Shown: piece after piece, positions 9,100 through 18,937 of the stretch | Position numbering within the stretch: the first letter of the stretch is position 1 | Layout of the letters: each line of letters opens with the position of its first letter | Assembly (NCBI RefSeq): GCF_010993985.1 | Contig: NZ_WINH01000004.1 | Location: forward strand, 124,001-188,000 | Origin: Paraferrimonas sp. SM1919 | GTDB taxonomy: Bacteria > Pseudomonadota > Gammaproteobacteria > Enterobacterales > Shewanellaceae | DNA length: 64,000 nt | Direction of reading: 5' to 3' | Made by a program: the position numbers and the translations under genes | Notes under the pieces: model-generated | What the model saw: the letters and a program-made list of their open reading frames with translations, nothing else | What the model was told of the DNA's origin: nothing | The model's database searches: none

Positions 9100-9303
9100 A
9101 TTGGTTGCGTGAGCTACCGAACCCTTTTTGAACCTAACTTATTAGATACAAAGAATATAGGATCTAGATCTAAATGAAAGGTGTAATAATGCCGAGTGGC
9201 GCTAATCTCTGATTTTTAGATAACTACTAAACTAATGGCGGTAAGAAATGATTAGCGATAAAGTCAAAAGCCATGGTTCTAATTTTTTGATATATATTAA
9301 TTA

Positions 9304-11442
9304 TTACTCCGACTGTGATTGGGCACAAGGATAAAGGTGTGCAGCAACACATTTGAGTATGGGGTAACTGTAACGTTCGTTTAGCGCTTCAAAAACAGGC
9401 TTTAAGCGTAACTCGGTTGAAAAGTTAGCGGCTACTAGATGCTGATTAATTTCAGTAATCTCATCATTGTTTATATCATAAACTGATTGTAGATTGAGCA
9501 ACCGGTGCCAAATTAAAAGAGCACAGTGCTCTTGTATGGTGGATAAACTCAACTTTCTTTCTTTGGCTATATTTTCGACTGCAAGCCCCTTTTTTAATAG
9601 TTCGAGAGTCTCTAAATTCGTTTGTTTTAACGTGTTTTTTTCTTTGGTTTGGTCTTCACGAAATTTCAATACAACATTGATTAGCTCTTGCCCATATTTC
9701 TCAATACGAGATTGACCAAGGCCTCTAATGTTGTATAGCTTCTCTAAGCTTGTGGGTTTGACTTCGGCAATTTCAGTCAGAGTACTATTGTGGCAAATAA
9801 TATATGCTGGAACTTCTCCGTCTTTAGCAATTTGGGCACGGCACTTTTTTAGTTCCTCAAATAGTTTTTCAGCATCCGGTGTTTTAGTTGATGAAGCTTC
9901 GTTGATAGGAGTTTTTACCGGTGTTTTTCCAACTTTATTTAATTGTAATTGGCGTTTACCTTGTAGAACTTCCCGGCATGCTGGAGTTAATCTTAATGTT
10001 TTGTACTCCCCTTGTAACTCAAGTAACCCTTTTGCAATCAACTGCCTAAATATACTTCGCCATTGTTTTTTTGTTATTTCTTTGCCAACCCCGTGTGTAG
10101 GTAACATGTGATGATCATTTTGCTTAATTCTCTCATTCATATTCCCCACAAGAATATCAATTAAGTAAGCCGTGCCAAAACGTTGCTGGGTTCTATATGC
10201 TACTGAAATAGCCATTTGCGCAGGGATAGTACCATCGAATTGCTCAGGAGGATTGAGGCAATTATCGCAATTGCCACATGGTTGATCCAACTTTTCATCG
10301 AAGTAGCTCAATAAGCTTATTCTCCTGCAATCACTTGATTCACATAAATCAATCAAAGCATTAAGTTTTTGATTTCCTATCTGTTTAAAGTCAGAAGAGC
10401 CTTCAGAATCTTCAAGCATATGTTTATGCTGTACTAAGTCTTGGAGTTTATATGACATCCATGCATTAGCAGGTTGGCCATCGCGTCCCGCACGTCCCGT
10501 TTCTTGATAGTATGCCTCTATGCTTTTAGGTAAGTTCATATGGGCTACAAATCGAACATCAGGTTTGTCAATTCCCATACCAAAAGCAATAGTTGCTACA
10601 ATAATGATCCCATCTTCCCTCAAAAATCGTTGTTGATTTTTTGCGCGTATATCTTTATTTAAACCACCATGGTAAGCCAAAGCTGTTCGCCCTTTTTGTT
10701 CCAACCAAAGAGCTGTTTCCTCAACCGACTTCTTTGATAAACAGTAAACCACACCGGCATCTGTCGGATGATTTGATTGAATAAAACCCCATAAGGCCTC
10801 TTTGGTGGCAGATTCAACGATATGGTAACGGATATTGGATCTATCAAAACTATGTAAAAACTCAATAGCATTTGGAATTTTTAATTTTTGTTTAATTTCA
10901 AACTTAGTTTGCTGATCAGCAGTAGCAGTAAGTGCCAATAAAGGAACATTGTTGAAATGATCCTTAAGTATTGATAATTGTTGGTAAACGGGCCTAAAAT
11001 CATGACCCCATTGACTGATACAGTGTGCTTCATCAATTGCGAAAAGAGCTACCTCTATGCTTTTCAAAAGTATGATGGTTTGAGGCATAAGCAACCGTTC
11101 AGGAGCGATATATAATAGCTTAATATGTCCAGATTTTAAGTTATGTTCAATCTCCTGCTGTTCTCTATAGCTTTGTGTAGAGTTTAAAAAGACAGCATTT
11201 ATACCCAGTTGATGTAACGTGTCCACTTGATCTTGCATAAGAGCAATTAACGGTGATACGACTACACCTAAACCGTTTCGGATTAAAGCTGGTAGTTGGT
11301 AGCAAAGTGATTTGCCACCACCTGTCGGCATTATAGTTACAGTGTCTTCACCTGCGATTACAGCCTCAATTATTGCTTGTTGTTGTCCCCTAAATTGGTC
11401 ATAACCGTAAACTTTTTTCAATACTTCAAGTACATGAGACAT
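9304..11442 (-). CDS. recQ: RecQ-type ATP-dependent 3'-5' DNA helicase with HRDC domain
   Basis: 712 residues with a full RecQ layout: Walker A IMPTGGGKSLCYQLP, AIDEAHCISQWGHDFRP, ALTATAD, motif VI YYQETGRAGRDGQP. The RecQ zinc-binding region is visible (CRRISLLSYFDE then CGNCDNC), followed by a winged helix (RQC) and an HRDC-like segment (AYIICHNSTLTEIA, YNIRGLGQSRIEKYG). The last ~110 residues resemble the HTH_40 extension of some RecQ proteins (ENIAKERKLSLSTIQEH). E. coli RecQ is 609 residues, so the extra length is the C-terminal extension. It may be the chromosomal RecQ or an island copy; with two other RecQ-like helicases in 25 kb, an island role is plausible. Confidence 0.88.
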   Translation of the reverse strand: MSHVLEVLKKVYGYDQFRGQQQAIIEAVIAGEDTVTIMPTGGGKSLCYQLPALIRNGLGVVVSPLIALMQDQVDTLHQLGINAVFLNSTQSYREQQEIEHNLKSGHIKLLYIAPERLLMPQTIILLKSIEVALFAIDEAHCISQWGHDFRPVYQQLSILKDHFNNVPLLALTATADQQTKFEIKQKLKIPNAIEFLHSFDRSNIRYHIVESATKEALWGFIQSNHPTDAGVVYCLSKKSVEETALWLEQKGRTALAYHGGLNKDIRAKNQQRFLREDGIIIVATIAFGMGIDKPDVRFVAHMNLPKSIEAYYQETGRAGRDGQPANAWMSYKLQDLVQHKHMLEDSEGSSDFKQIGNQKLNALIDLCESSDCRRISLLSYFDEKLDQPCGNCDNCLNPPEQFDGTIPAQMAISVAYRTQQRFGTAYLIDILVGNMNERIKQNDHHMLPTHGVGKEITKKQWRSIFRQLIAKGLLELQGEYKTLRLTPACREVLQGKRQLQLNKVGKTPVKTPINEASSTKTPDAEKLFEELKKCRAQIAKDGEVPAYIICHNSTLTEIAEVKPTSLEKLYNIRGLGQSRIEKYGQELINVVLKFREDQTKEKNTLKQTNLETLELLKKGLAVENIAKERKLSLSTIQEHCALLIWHRLLNLQSVYDINNDEITEINQHLVAANFSTELRLKPVFEALNERYSYPILKCVAAHLYPCAQSQSE

Positions 11443-11501
11443 TCAATCAACTTCCTGAATTCAATTTCTTAAAAGGCCTGTAAAGCATTAAGCTCAAATC
11501 A

Positions 11502-12032
11502 TTATTCATTTTTATTTATAGGCTTAGTGTTGTGACAGTTGGTTAATGTTACAAATTTATCAAATTGTAATGATAGTTGCTCATCTTTCTCAACATAATG
11601 GCGTTGCTTGAAATGTGAATCTGTCTTTTCTGTAATTTGAGTAGCTAATAGCTTTACCTCAGAAATATGCTTCATACCTTCAGTGATAAAAGCCTCAAAA
11701 TTTAGGTGAATCTTACTCCATTGAAAGCTAAAGACAGCTTGTCTTTCCTGCTTCAGGTTAATAGGTGCAACGCAGTTGTTCTCAAACATAATTAAACAAG
11801 TTAAGTTTGGTGTTGCCAGATAGTTGCAAAGCACCTGAATAATCTGTTTCATCTTGTTATCGACTAACTTACTTTGAGCTTGCTTTAATAGAGGGTGAGG
11901 ACAAATGAACTGTGCGGTGTCTATTAGCTCTTTGAAGCAAATGGTTTTGCCTTCTGTAGCTGCTTCACTAAGCACCTGGAAGCAGGGGATAGCATATATG
12001 ATTTCCGCCTGTGTAATTGAGTCTAGCTTCAT
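11502..12032 (-). CDS. Unknown 176-residue protein
   Basis: The start at 12032 is preferred over the ATG six bases upstream because CAAGGA then sits at normal spacing. No signal peptide or membrane helix. The N-terminal half has helices with a CFQVLSEAATEG segment and several cysteines (FICPHPLL, CNYLATPNLTC), not arranged as an obvious zinc site. No family recognised. It is 59 bp downstream of nothing on its strand and precedes the RecQ gene by 59 bp, so they could share a transcript. An AAGCTT-centred palindrome lies 46 bp upstream of the start, the same 17-bp sequence (in opposite orientation) that lies before the unknown gene at 19909, which links it to the other unrecognised genes of the island. 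Confidence 0.55.
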   Translation of the reverse strand: MKLDSITQAEIIYAIPCFQVLSEAATEGKTICFKELIDTAQFICPHPLLKQAQSKLVDNKMKQIIQVLCNYLATPNLTCLIMFENNCVAPINLKQERQAVFSFQWSKIHLNFEAFITEGMKHISEVKLLATQITEKTDSHFKQRHYVEKDEQLSLQFDKFVTLTNCHNTKPINKNE

Positions 12033-12077
12033 ATTCATTCCTTGAATCAGCTGTTCTAAAAACGCTTATAACATTAC

Positions 12078-12093
12078 TTCGTAAGCTTGTGAA
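12078..12093. promoter_or_regulatory. AAGCTT-centred palindrome, copy 1
   Basis: TTCGTAAGCTTGTGAA. Read on the minus strand, it is identical over 17 bp (TTTCACAAGCTTACGAA) with the copy at 19777-19792. It lies upstream of the minus-strand unknown gene ending its start at 12032. Proposed protein-binding site or recombination/duplication footprint; see findings. Confidence 0.55.
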
Positions 12094-12260
12094 AATATAA
12101 AATAGCTTGGCAGTAATTTATAGTGCTTTCACTTGAAAATAATTAAATTTAATTAATTTAAAGAACCGAAAAAAAGTAGAATATTTAGATCCACTACGGA
12201 ATTTAATATGAGTATGCCATTTAATGGTGAACCCAAAAATATCAATGAAAGTAAATGATT

Positions 12261-12332
12261 ATGCCTCGTAAAAAATTAACCACCGGCCAAAAGCTTCTGA
12301 GTAAATGGGCAACTAAGAAACGCCGTAAATAA
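12261..12332 (+). CDS. Possible 23-residue basic micropeptide
   Basis: A short reading frame, MPRKKLTTGQKLLSKWATKK followed by RRK and TAA. It is strongly basic and could form an amphipathic helix. No clear ribosome-binding site precedes the ATG, so expression is uncertain. It sits alone in the 450-bp interval between the minus-strand unknown gene and the Dna2-McrBC operon. Listed because the composition is unusual, not because function is known. Confidence 0.3.
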   Translation: MPRKKLTTGQKLLSKWATKKRRK

Positions 12333-12417
12333 TCACCATAAAAGTGAAAGTGTTAATTCCGGCCAATAAAATTTTTGTTAATAAGTTGTTGTTTTTATTG
12401 ACTGGGTAATTTTGAGG

Positions 12418-12455
12418 ACTATTGTTCCTTGCTGTTGCTTGTTAGGAACAATAGT
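12418..12455. promoter_or_regulatory. Perfect 12-bp inverted repeat upstream of the Dna2-McrB-McrC operon
   Basis: ACTATTGTTCCT and AGGAACAATAGT, separated by 14 bases, ending 32 bp before the helicase start. It could be an operator for the operon or, in RNA, a leader hairpin. No T-run follows that would make it a strong intrinsic terminator, though TTTATT comes after it. Confidence 0.5.
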
Positions 12456-12487
12456 TTATTGTCAGCGATTAGTATTAAGGATGTACC

Positions 12488-15400
12488 ATGAGAAAAGTTA
12501 ACCAGCAGATTGTTTATTCGCCGTCTGATCTATCTTCATTTCACCTTTCAACCTTTTCATCATTTATGGATCGAGTTTGGCTTGAAAACAAAGAACTTGC
12601 TCAGCAATGGGGAGCAGAAAAATCTGAAGATCCTTATTTAAGTATGCTGGGTGAACAGGGTAATGAGCACGAAGAAGCCATCCTTAAACAATTGATTGCG
12701 ACTCACGGTGCTGAGCAGGTTGCTCAAATTAGCATGAAGGATGAAAAATCCCTTGAGAAAACTCTAGCAGCGATGCAATCAGGCGTGAAAGTAGTTTTTC
12801 AGGCGAATCTAATGCGTGATGATTTCGCGGGTTACTCTGACTTTCTATTACGTGTTGAGAAACCCTCAAAACTTGGTGATTACAGTTATGAAGTGTGGGA
12901 TGCAAAACTCAGTCAGGTTGCACGTACAGAGCATGTACTGCAAGTCTGTGCTTATAGCTGGATGCTAGAGCCAATTCTAGGTCATGTGCCTGAGTATGTT
13001 GGTTTCTACCTAGGCCGTGGCAAAACCAAACAACTAAGAACAGCTGAATATTACGCATACTTCCAATCCATCAAGGCAGATTTCTCGGACTACCAAGCTC
13101 AGTTGCAGGTTAATGAGGAGCATCGCCCAGCCGTTCATTCTCAAAAAGGCTTTGGTAACTGGCAAGATTTTGCTGACCTATTAATTGAAGCGCAAGATTC
13201 TTTACGTCAGATAGCAGGCATACGTGTAACTCAAGTTAATAAGCTGATGGCCCAGGGGATCACTACCTTAACGGACTTGGCCAATACAAAGGTAACTAGT
13301 ATCAAAGGTATTGGTACAGAAACCTTCACTAAGCTTAAAAAGCAAGCTTTTGCGCAGTATCAAAGTAAACAAAACGGCGGTGGATTCCCTTACTTTGAGT
13401 ATTTACCAGAAGCACAAGGGAAGGGCTTTCAAATATTGCCTAGCCATCACGATGCGGATGTTTTCTTTGATATTGAAGGTAACCCTTTAGTCGAAGGGGG
13501 GCTTGAATATCTATGGGGCGCAACCCTACACAATAACCAAATGAATGCAGATGAACCACAAGGTAAGCAATATCCGTTTGTTGATTGGTGGGCGCATGAT
13601 GCAGCTCAAGAGAAAGTGCTTATTGAAGCATTTGTCGATTGGGTTTATGACCGCTGGCAAGCTAACCCTGGTATGCATGTGTACCATTACGCGAGCTATG
13701 AAATCACCGCTTTAAAGAAATTGACGGGCCGTTATAACACGCGCATTGATAAGTTAGATGACTTATTGCGTGCAAACGTATTTATTGACTTATACCGAGT
13801 GGTCACTCAAGCACTGATTGTTGGGACTAAAAATTACTCTATCAAAAGTGTAGAGGCGCTTTATGGTTTCAAACATGAGGGCGAGGTAGCCAATGGTGCT
13901 CAGTCAGTCATTGATTACGAAAAGTGGCGACGTGATGTGATCTTTACTCAGGGTGCTGACACCATGCCAGAGGGCTGGCAAGGCTCAAAAATACTCAATG
14001 AGATCCGTGATTACAACATTGATGACTGTGAATCTACTTTGATGCTGGTGGAGTGGTTACGCGTAGAGCAAGAAAAATCGGGGATCAGCTTTAAACAGCC
14101 AGTAAAAGACGACAAAGAGCTGTCTGAACAAGCACTTAAAAAGAAAGAGAAAGAAGATGCGCGCAAAGATCGCCAACAAGCGGTCAAAGCCAAGTATGAA
14201 GCGAACGAAAGCTATAAAAACGATGTGGTCGCGACGAACTTAGTGAATTTACTTGAATTTCATCTTCGTGAAGATAAACCGATGTGGTGGGAATACTTTG
14301 ATCTGAAAGCTTCTAGCCAGCAGGAACTAGAAGAGTCAGATAAAGCGATTGCCAGTGCGCAAGTGATGGATAAACACTTTGACGGGGAGTCGTTAACCCT
14401 GCAACTTAGCTTTGATCCTGAACAAGCATATCGTAAAGATAAACTATCGAGCATTGAGTTGTTACCGCTAGAGCTTCAAAGCACCAAGGTCAACGTGTTA
14501 GAAGAGCCAGGTCAACTTGAATGCAGTTTCAAAGTTGAGGGTGCAGTTGATGTGCCTGAAATTGTCGATTTGATTGCGGTTCCAAAGAAATTGCCGCACG
14601 AGACCATTCAAGAACGCATTTTAGAAATTGCCGAAGGCTACTTCGATGACGGCACCATTTCTAAAATTGCTGAGCAAATGTTGCTTGCTGACAAGCCTGT
14701 ATTCAATGAAGAAAACTGTCTGCCTGTCATACGAGCAGAGAATGACGACGGTTCAAAATTTATTGAGAGCGTGGTTAAGGCAGTGAGCAATCTTAACGGT
14801 AGCGTGCTGTCTATTCAGGGGCCACCAGGCACAGGTAAAACTTACACTGCTAATAAGGTGATCACCCAGTTAATTGCTAGTGGTAAACGAGTGGGGATCA
14901 TGTCTAACTCTCATGCTGCAATTATGAACCTACAAAAGAAGGTTGTGGAGTCCAATCCAGAGTTAACCCATGCAAAATTGGGGGGATTTGGTAGCAACAT
15001 GGCTCAGTACAATGAGAAGTATCCAGAACTGGCTCAATTAGGGAACTTAGTATACCGACCGAGTAGCGGCTTTACTAAATCACAACCTTATGAGTCGTTT
15101 GCCACGGTAGGGGCGACGGTCTATGCCTTTGCGAAAACTGCACTCCAAGAAGCACCGTTGGATTACTTGTTTGTCGACGAGGCGAGTCAAGTCGCTTTGG
15201 CAAATCTATTGGCAGTATCTGAAGCGGCTGAGAACATAGTATTAATGGGCGACCAAATGCAGCTTGAACAGCCTATACAAGGCAGCCACCCAGGTGTTGC
15301 CGGTTGCTCAGCGTTAGAACATTTGTTAAACGGCCATAAGGTAATCGATCCGCTTCAAGGTGTATTTTTGAGTAAAACTTATCGTATGCACCAAGATATT

Positions 15401-15973
15401 TGTCAGCCAATTTCAGACCTTGTTTATGAAGGAAAGTTAGGTTCAGCTGAATCGACCAAAACCCAACAAGTGTTGTTAGCTTCAGGTTCTAGCTTGACTA
15501 AAGCTAGCGGTATTGAATATGTGCCTGTGAAGCATGAAAACAATGTGCACAGTAGTGAAGAAGAAGTTAAGGCCATCCAAGTATTGATTGCTGATTTATT
15601 ACAATCGGAAATGGTGGATGAGCATGGCCAAAAACGACCAATGACCATTGATGACATTCTGATAGTTGCGCCGTACAATTTGCAGGTGCAATTGCTGAAG
15701 CAGCAATTAGGCGAAAGTTATCGCATTGGCACCATAGATAAATTCCAAGGGCAGGAAGCCCAAGTGGTGATTGTTTCAATGGCATCAAGTGCCGCTGAAG
15801 AGTCAGCCCGCGGCATTGATTTCTTATTCAATATCAATCGCCTGAATGTAGCGGTGAGTCGCGCCAAGGCGTTAGCGCTCATTGTTGCTAGCCCACAATT
15901 ATTAAAAACCAAAGCCAGCAATGTAGAGCAGACACAAAAAGTCGCTGGGTATTTGGGTTTGGTTAAACATTAA
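12488..15973 (+). CDS. Dna2-like helicase with TM0106-type RecB nuclease and RNase H-like domain
   Basis: 1161 residues. Residues ~90-165 carry a RecB-family nuclease (FAGYSDFLLRVE, then YEVWDAKLS, with Q-x-x-x-Y in LQVCAYSWML). Next come a helix-hairpin-helix (TSIKGIGTETFTKLKKQA) and an RNase_H_2-type DEDD exonuclease fold (VFFDIEGNP near 328, HYASYEITALK, YNIDDCEST). The C-terminal third is a superfamily 1 helicase: Walker [52 protein letters not shown] and NRLNVAVSRAKAL. Such proteins process or degrade DNA ends. It is followed after 12 bp by mcrB, so it is probably the first gene of one operon. An inverted repeat precedes it. Start ATG at 12488 follows AAGGATGTACC. Confidence 0.88.
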   Translation: MRKVNQQIVYSPSDLSSFHLSTFSSFMDRVWLENKELAQQWGAEKSEDPYLSMLGEQGNEHEEAILKQLIATHGAEQVAQISMKDEKSLEKTLAAMQSGVKVVFQANLMRDDFAGYSDFLLRVEKPSKLGDYSYEVWDAKLSQVARTEHVLQVCAYSWMLEPILGHVPEYVGFYLGRGKTKQLRTAEYYAYFQSIKADFSDYQAQLQVNEEHRPAVHSQKGFGNWQDFADLLIEAQDSLRQIAGIRVTQVNKLMAQGITTLTDLANTKVTSIKGIGTETFTKLKKQAFAQYQSKQNGGGFPYFEYLPEAQGKGFQILPSHHDADVFFDIEGNPLVEGGLEYLWGATLHNNQMNADEPQGKQYPFVDWWAHDAAQEKVLIEAFVDWVYDRWQANPGMHVYHYASYEITALKKLTGRYNTRIDKLDDLLRANVFIDLYRVVTQALIVGTKNYSIKSVEALYGFKHEGEVANGAQSVIDYEKWRRDVIFTQGADTMPEGWQGSKILNEIRDYNIDDCESTLMLVEWLRVEQEKSGISFKQPVKDDKELSEQALKKKEKEDARKDRQQAVKAKYEANESYKNDVVATNLVNLLEFHLREDKPMWWEYFDLKASSQQELEESDKAIASAQVMDKHFDGESLTLQLSFDPEQAYRKDKLSSIELLPLELQSTKVNVLEEPGQLECSFKVEGAVDVPEIVDLIAVPKKLPHETIQERILEIAEGYFDDGTISKIAEQMLLADKPVFNEENCLPVIRAENDDGSKFIESVVKAVSNLNGSVLSIQGPPGTGKTYTANKVITQLIASGKRVGIMSNSHAAIMNLQKKVVESNPELTHAKLGGFGSNMAQYNEKYPELAQLGNLVYRPSSGFTKSQPYESFATVGATVYAFAKTALQEAPLDYLFVDEASQVALANLLAVSEAAENIVLMGDQMQLEQPIQGSHPGVAGCSALEHLLNGHKVIDPLQGVFLSKTYRMHQDICQPISDLVYEGKLGSAESTKTQQVLLASGSSLTKASGIEYVPVKHENNVHSSEEEVKAIQVLIADLLQSEMVDEHGQKRPMTIDDILIVAPYNLQVQLLKQQLGESYRIGTIDKFQGQEAQVVIVSMASSAAEESARGIDFLFNINRLNVAVSRAKALALIVASPQLLKTKASNVEQTQKVAGYLGLVKH

Positions 15974-15985
15974 AGAGAAGTAGAT

Positions 15986-17623
15986 ATGGAAATTCAACAA
16001 GCTGCAGAGCATTTATATCGCCACTTGGCGAAACCAAGTGAGAATTTTAAAGGGTCGGAAATTTCGAGTTTTTTTACTCTTTTACTAGAGAAGCTAGTTG
16101 ATCGAGAACAAAATCAGCTTACAAAAGTGGTTCCTAAAAGAGGGGAGAAGGCAGATGGTGGTAATGGATCGCGATTATTGAATTTCGGTAAACTTTCTTT
16201 TAATGCATCTGGTGCCGGCCATTTCACTAAAGGAGTATGCCATTATGAAAAGGATGCTGTGAGAGGCACAATAAAAATAAAGAAAGGGCAAAGAAATTTG
16301 TTCCATTTTGTTATAGGCAACGGAAATTTCCTTGGGCAAGGGGAAAAGTCAAAGTGTTGCTTCGACCAGCCTGCTCCGAGTGAATTTAAGAGTATAGAAA
16401 GTCCGGTGGTTATTGATGAAAATAAATTCGCAGTAATAGTTGATGAATTCATGCTTCCATTTCCTAGAAGTAGAACATTTACTCGATTGGATGCAAATGG
16501 AAATCAGCTTACCGAAAGACTATATGCATTAAGAAGTGTAGAAATTACTTCAGATGAAACGATTGAAGAAACGGTAAATGACATAGTTGAAGCACTGTTA
16601 ACAGCTAACCCAGAGCCGAATTATAAAAAGGAATTTCAAGGAGCCCCAAATATGAATACACAAATACCAGAACTAAACACAATCCTTATGGGGCCTCCTG
16701 GCACAGGTAAAACCTACAATACAGTTAATACTGCGATTGCTGCTATCGAGCACAGAACGGTTGAAGAGGCTGAGGATCGTGCTGAGTTAAAAAGTAATTT
16801 TGAGTGGTACCAAGAAAACGGCCAAATTGAATTTGTAACCTTTCACCAAAACTACAGCTATGAAGACTTTGTTGAGGGCATTAAGCCAAAATTAGATGCG
16901 GCAGAGCTTTCATATAAAAGAGAGGACGGCGTATTTAAGCGTATCTGTAAAGAAGCATCAAAAGAAGGGAATAAAGATAAAAACTATGTACTCATCATCG
17001 ATGAAATCAACCGTGGCAACATTGTTAAAATCTTTGGTGAGTTAATTACGTTAATTGAAGAAAGCAAGCGTAAAGGTAAAGACGAAGAGTTAACCGTCAC
17101 GTTGCCATACTCTAAAACACCGTTCACTGTGCCAGCTAACCTTTACATTTTGGGAACGATGAACACATCAGATAAATCGATTGAAGGGATTGATCTTGCG
17201 TTACGTCGTCGTTTCCAATTTGAAGAAATGATGCCAAGGCCTGATCTATTAAGTAACGACTTCCATGGTGTCGACCTAGAAAAGTTACTTATAACCATCA
17301 ACCAACGTATCGAGTACTTTATTGGTCGTGAGTACCAAATTGGCCACGCTTACTTTATTGAGGTCAATAGCGAAGAGGCCTTAAAGAAGGTGATGGTGAA
17401 TAAAGTCGTGCCATTGCTACAAGAATACTTCCATGATGATTGGGCCAAGATAAACCTAGTTTTGGGTGGACAAATCGTTACTGCAGGCACAGTTTTAAGT
17501 TCAAGTATTTTTAATACCACACCTGAAAACCCGAACTTGATCAGTCAAAACACACAGTCTTGGACAGTAGCATCGATTGATGAGTTCGATCTAGACAACA
17601 TTATTGCTATTTACGAGGCCTAA
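15986..17623 (+). CDS. mcrB: McrB-like AAA+ GTPase of a modification-dependent restriction system
   Basis: 545 residues. The C-terminal AAA+ domain has Walker [12 protein letters not shown] (near residue 234), [19 protein letters not shown], Walker [13 protein letters not shown] and [10 protein letters not shown], the MNTxD signature of McrB, followed by [10 protein letters not shown]. McrB translocates on DNA in complex with McrC to cut DNA carrying modified bases. The N-terminal ~190 residues should recognise the substrate but do not resemble the E. coli McrB DNA-binding domain and were not assigned. It is 12 bp after the helicase gene and ends one base before mcrC, with a ribosome-binding site AAGAGAAG. 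Confidence 0.9.
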   Translation: MEIQQAAEHLYRHLAKPSENFKGSEISSFFTLLLEKLVDREQNQLTKVVPKRGEKADGGNGSRLLNFGKLSFNASGAGHFTKGVCHYEKDAVRGTIKIKKGQRNLFHFVIGNGNFLGQGEKSKCCFDQPAPSEFKSIESPVVIDENKFAVIVDEFMLPFPRSRTFTRLDANGNQLTERLYALRSVEITSDETIEETVNDIVEALLTANPEPNYKKEFQGAPNMNTQIPELNTILMGPPGTGKTYNTVNTAIAAIEHRTVEEAEDRAELKSNFEWYQENGQIEFVTFHQNYSYEDFVEGIKPKLDAAELSYKREDGVFKRICKEASKEGNKDKNYVLIIDEINRGNIVKIFGELITLIEESKRKGKDEELTVTLPYSKTPFTVPANLYILGTMNTSDKSIEGIDLALRRRFQFEEMMPRPDLLSNDFHGVDLEKLLITINQRIEYFIGREYQIGHAYFIEVNSEEALKKVMVNKVVPLLQEYFHDDWAKINLVLGGQIVTAGTVLSSSIFNTTPENPNLISQNTQSWTVASIDEFDLDNIIAIYEA

Positions 17624-17624
17624 T

Positions 17625-18896
17625 ATGGCCTCTAAAACCTTAACCGTTTTTGAGCATCAAACAATCAGAGTGAGTGAAGACCGAACCGCCTTCACTCAGG
17701 CTGATTATGATGCCTTGATTAACATAGACACTCAGGTGCCCAACGGCATGTTGATGCGTGAAGGTACCAGTGATATTCGCTTTAAGCAGTTCGTAGGAAA
17801 TATTTTCTTAGAAAATGGCACCACTATTGAAATCTTACCTAAGGTCAATCGAAATGCGAGTCAAGATAGTCAATGCTGTCGAGCATCGCTAATTTACATG
17901 CTCGAGCACGCCCTAAGTTTGGATATTACTTCTATTGGCAATGGCCCAGACCAATTACACCGCTCTAGCTTGCAAGAGTGTTTGATTAATCACTTTACCC
18001 AGCTTTTGCAGGCCCAGTTAGATAAAACAGTAATACGCAGTTACCAGGGTAAGCAAGAAAACCTAAACACCATTCGTGGCCGAATTAACTTCACTCAAAA
18101 TCTAAACCAAAACATTGCTAACCGCGCAAAGTTTGTCTGTGATTTTGATGAGTTAACCGTAGATAATCCCCACAATCAGCAAATCAAAGCCCTATTAGGT
18201 GTGCTGGTTAACCGTGTGACGAATCAACAGTTACAGCAGCAAATGATTCAGTTACGGGGGCTATTTGCTGGGGTGAAAAAGGTGGTGGCCAGTTCTCAAG
18301 TCATAACCAAGCTGCCTTATAACCGCCGCAATGGTAGCTTTGCTCCCATAATGAAATTAGGCGCTATGTTGTTAGATGGCTATGCGCCAGGTTTGTCTGA
18401 TGGCAAGCACACTGCACCGGCAATGTTATTTGATATGAATAAACTGTTTGAGCAGTTTATCGCTGCACAAATTCGCCTAGTGGTTGCCAAAGAACCTAGC
18501 CTAAGACAGTTACAGGTAAATACCCAAGATCAGTCTAAAAGTTTGGCAGTAAATGCCTTTGGTTTACAGCCAGATATAGTCATTAAATCAAATGAAAGCA
18601 CCATAGTGCTGGATACCAAGTGGAAAGACTTAAGCAGTCATGATGTATCCCAAGCGGATGCATACCAAATGTATGCTTACGCCAGTCGCTATGGTGCCAA
18701 ATACAATGGTCTTATTTACCCTGAAACCATGCAAGTGAATCAGCGCAGCTTCCAACTGTATATGGATCATAGCAACCAAAGTGATACCACGCTGGATGTA
18801 ATTCAGCTGCCAGTACAACTCAACACTCAAGAAGAACGCAATAGGCTGCAGGAGCAAATCCTACAGCTGCTGCATAGGGCAACTGAAGCAGTTTAG
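17625..18896 (+). CDS. mcrC: McrC-like nuclease subunit
   Basis: 423 residues from the ATG at 17625, which follows the mcrB stop by one base. The C-terminal nuclease has a PD-(D/E)xK pattern: LQPDIVIK, TIVLDTKWK (D-x-K), then QADAYQMYAYASRYG. The N-terminal half is the usual McrC stalk that engages the McrB hexamer (FVGNIFLENGTTIEILPK). With McrB it forms the cleaving complex on modified DNA. The close spacing of the three genes implies obligate co-expression. A reading frame that extends into the mcrB end was not used because the inner ATG fits the gene junction. Confidence 0.92.
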   Translation: MASKTLTVFEHQTIRVSEDRTAFTQADYDALINIDTQVPNGMLMREGTSDIRFKQFVGNIFLENGTTIEILPKVNRNASQDSQCCRASLIYMLEHALSLDITSIGNGPDQLHRSSLQECLINHFTQLLQAQLDKTVIRSYQGKQENLNTIRGRINFTQNLNQNIANRAKFVCDFDELTVDNPHNQQIKALLGVLVNRVTNQQLQQQMIQLRGLFAGVKKVVASSQVITKLPYNRRNGSFAPIMKLGAMLLDGYAPGLSDGKHTAPAMLFDMNKLFEQFIAAQIRLVVAKEPSLRQLQVNTQDQSKSLAVNAFGLQPDIVIKSNESTIVLDTKWKDLSSHDVSQADAYQMYAYASRYGAKYNGLIYPETMQVNQRSFQLYMDHSNQSDTTLDVIQLPVQLNTQEERNRLQEQILQLLHRATEAV

Positions 18897-18937
18897 TTAG
18901 CACATTAAACTTACTTACAAACTAAAAGGAATTAAGG

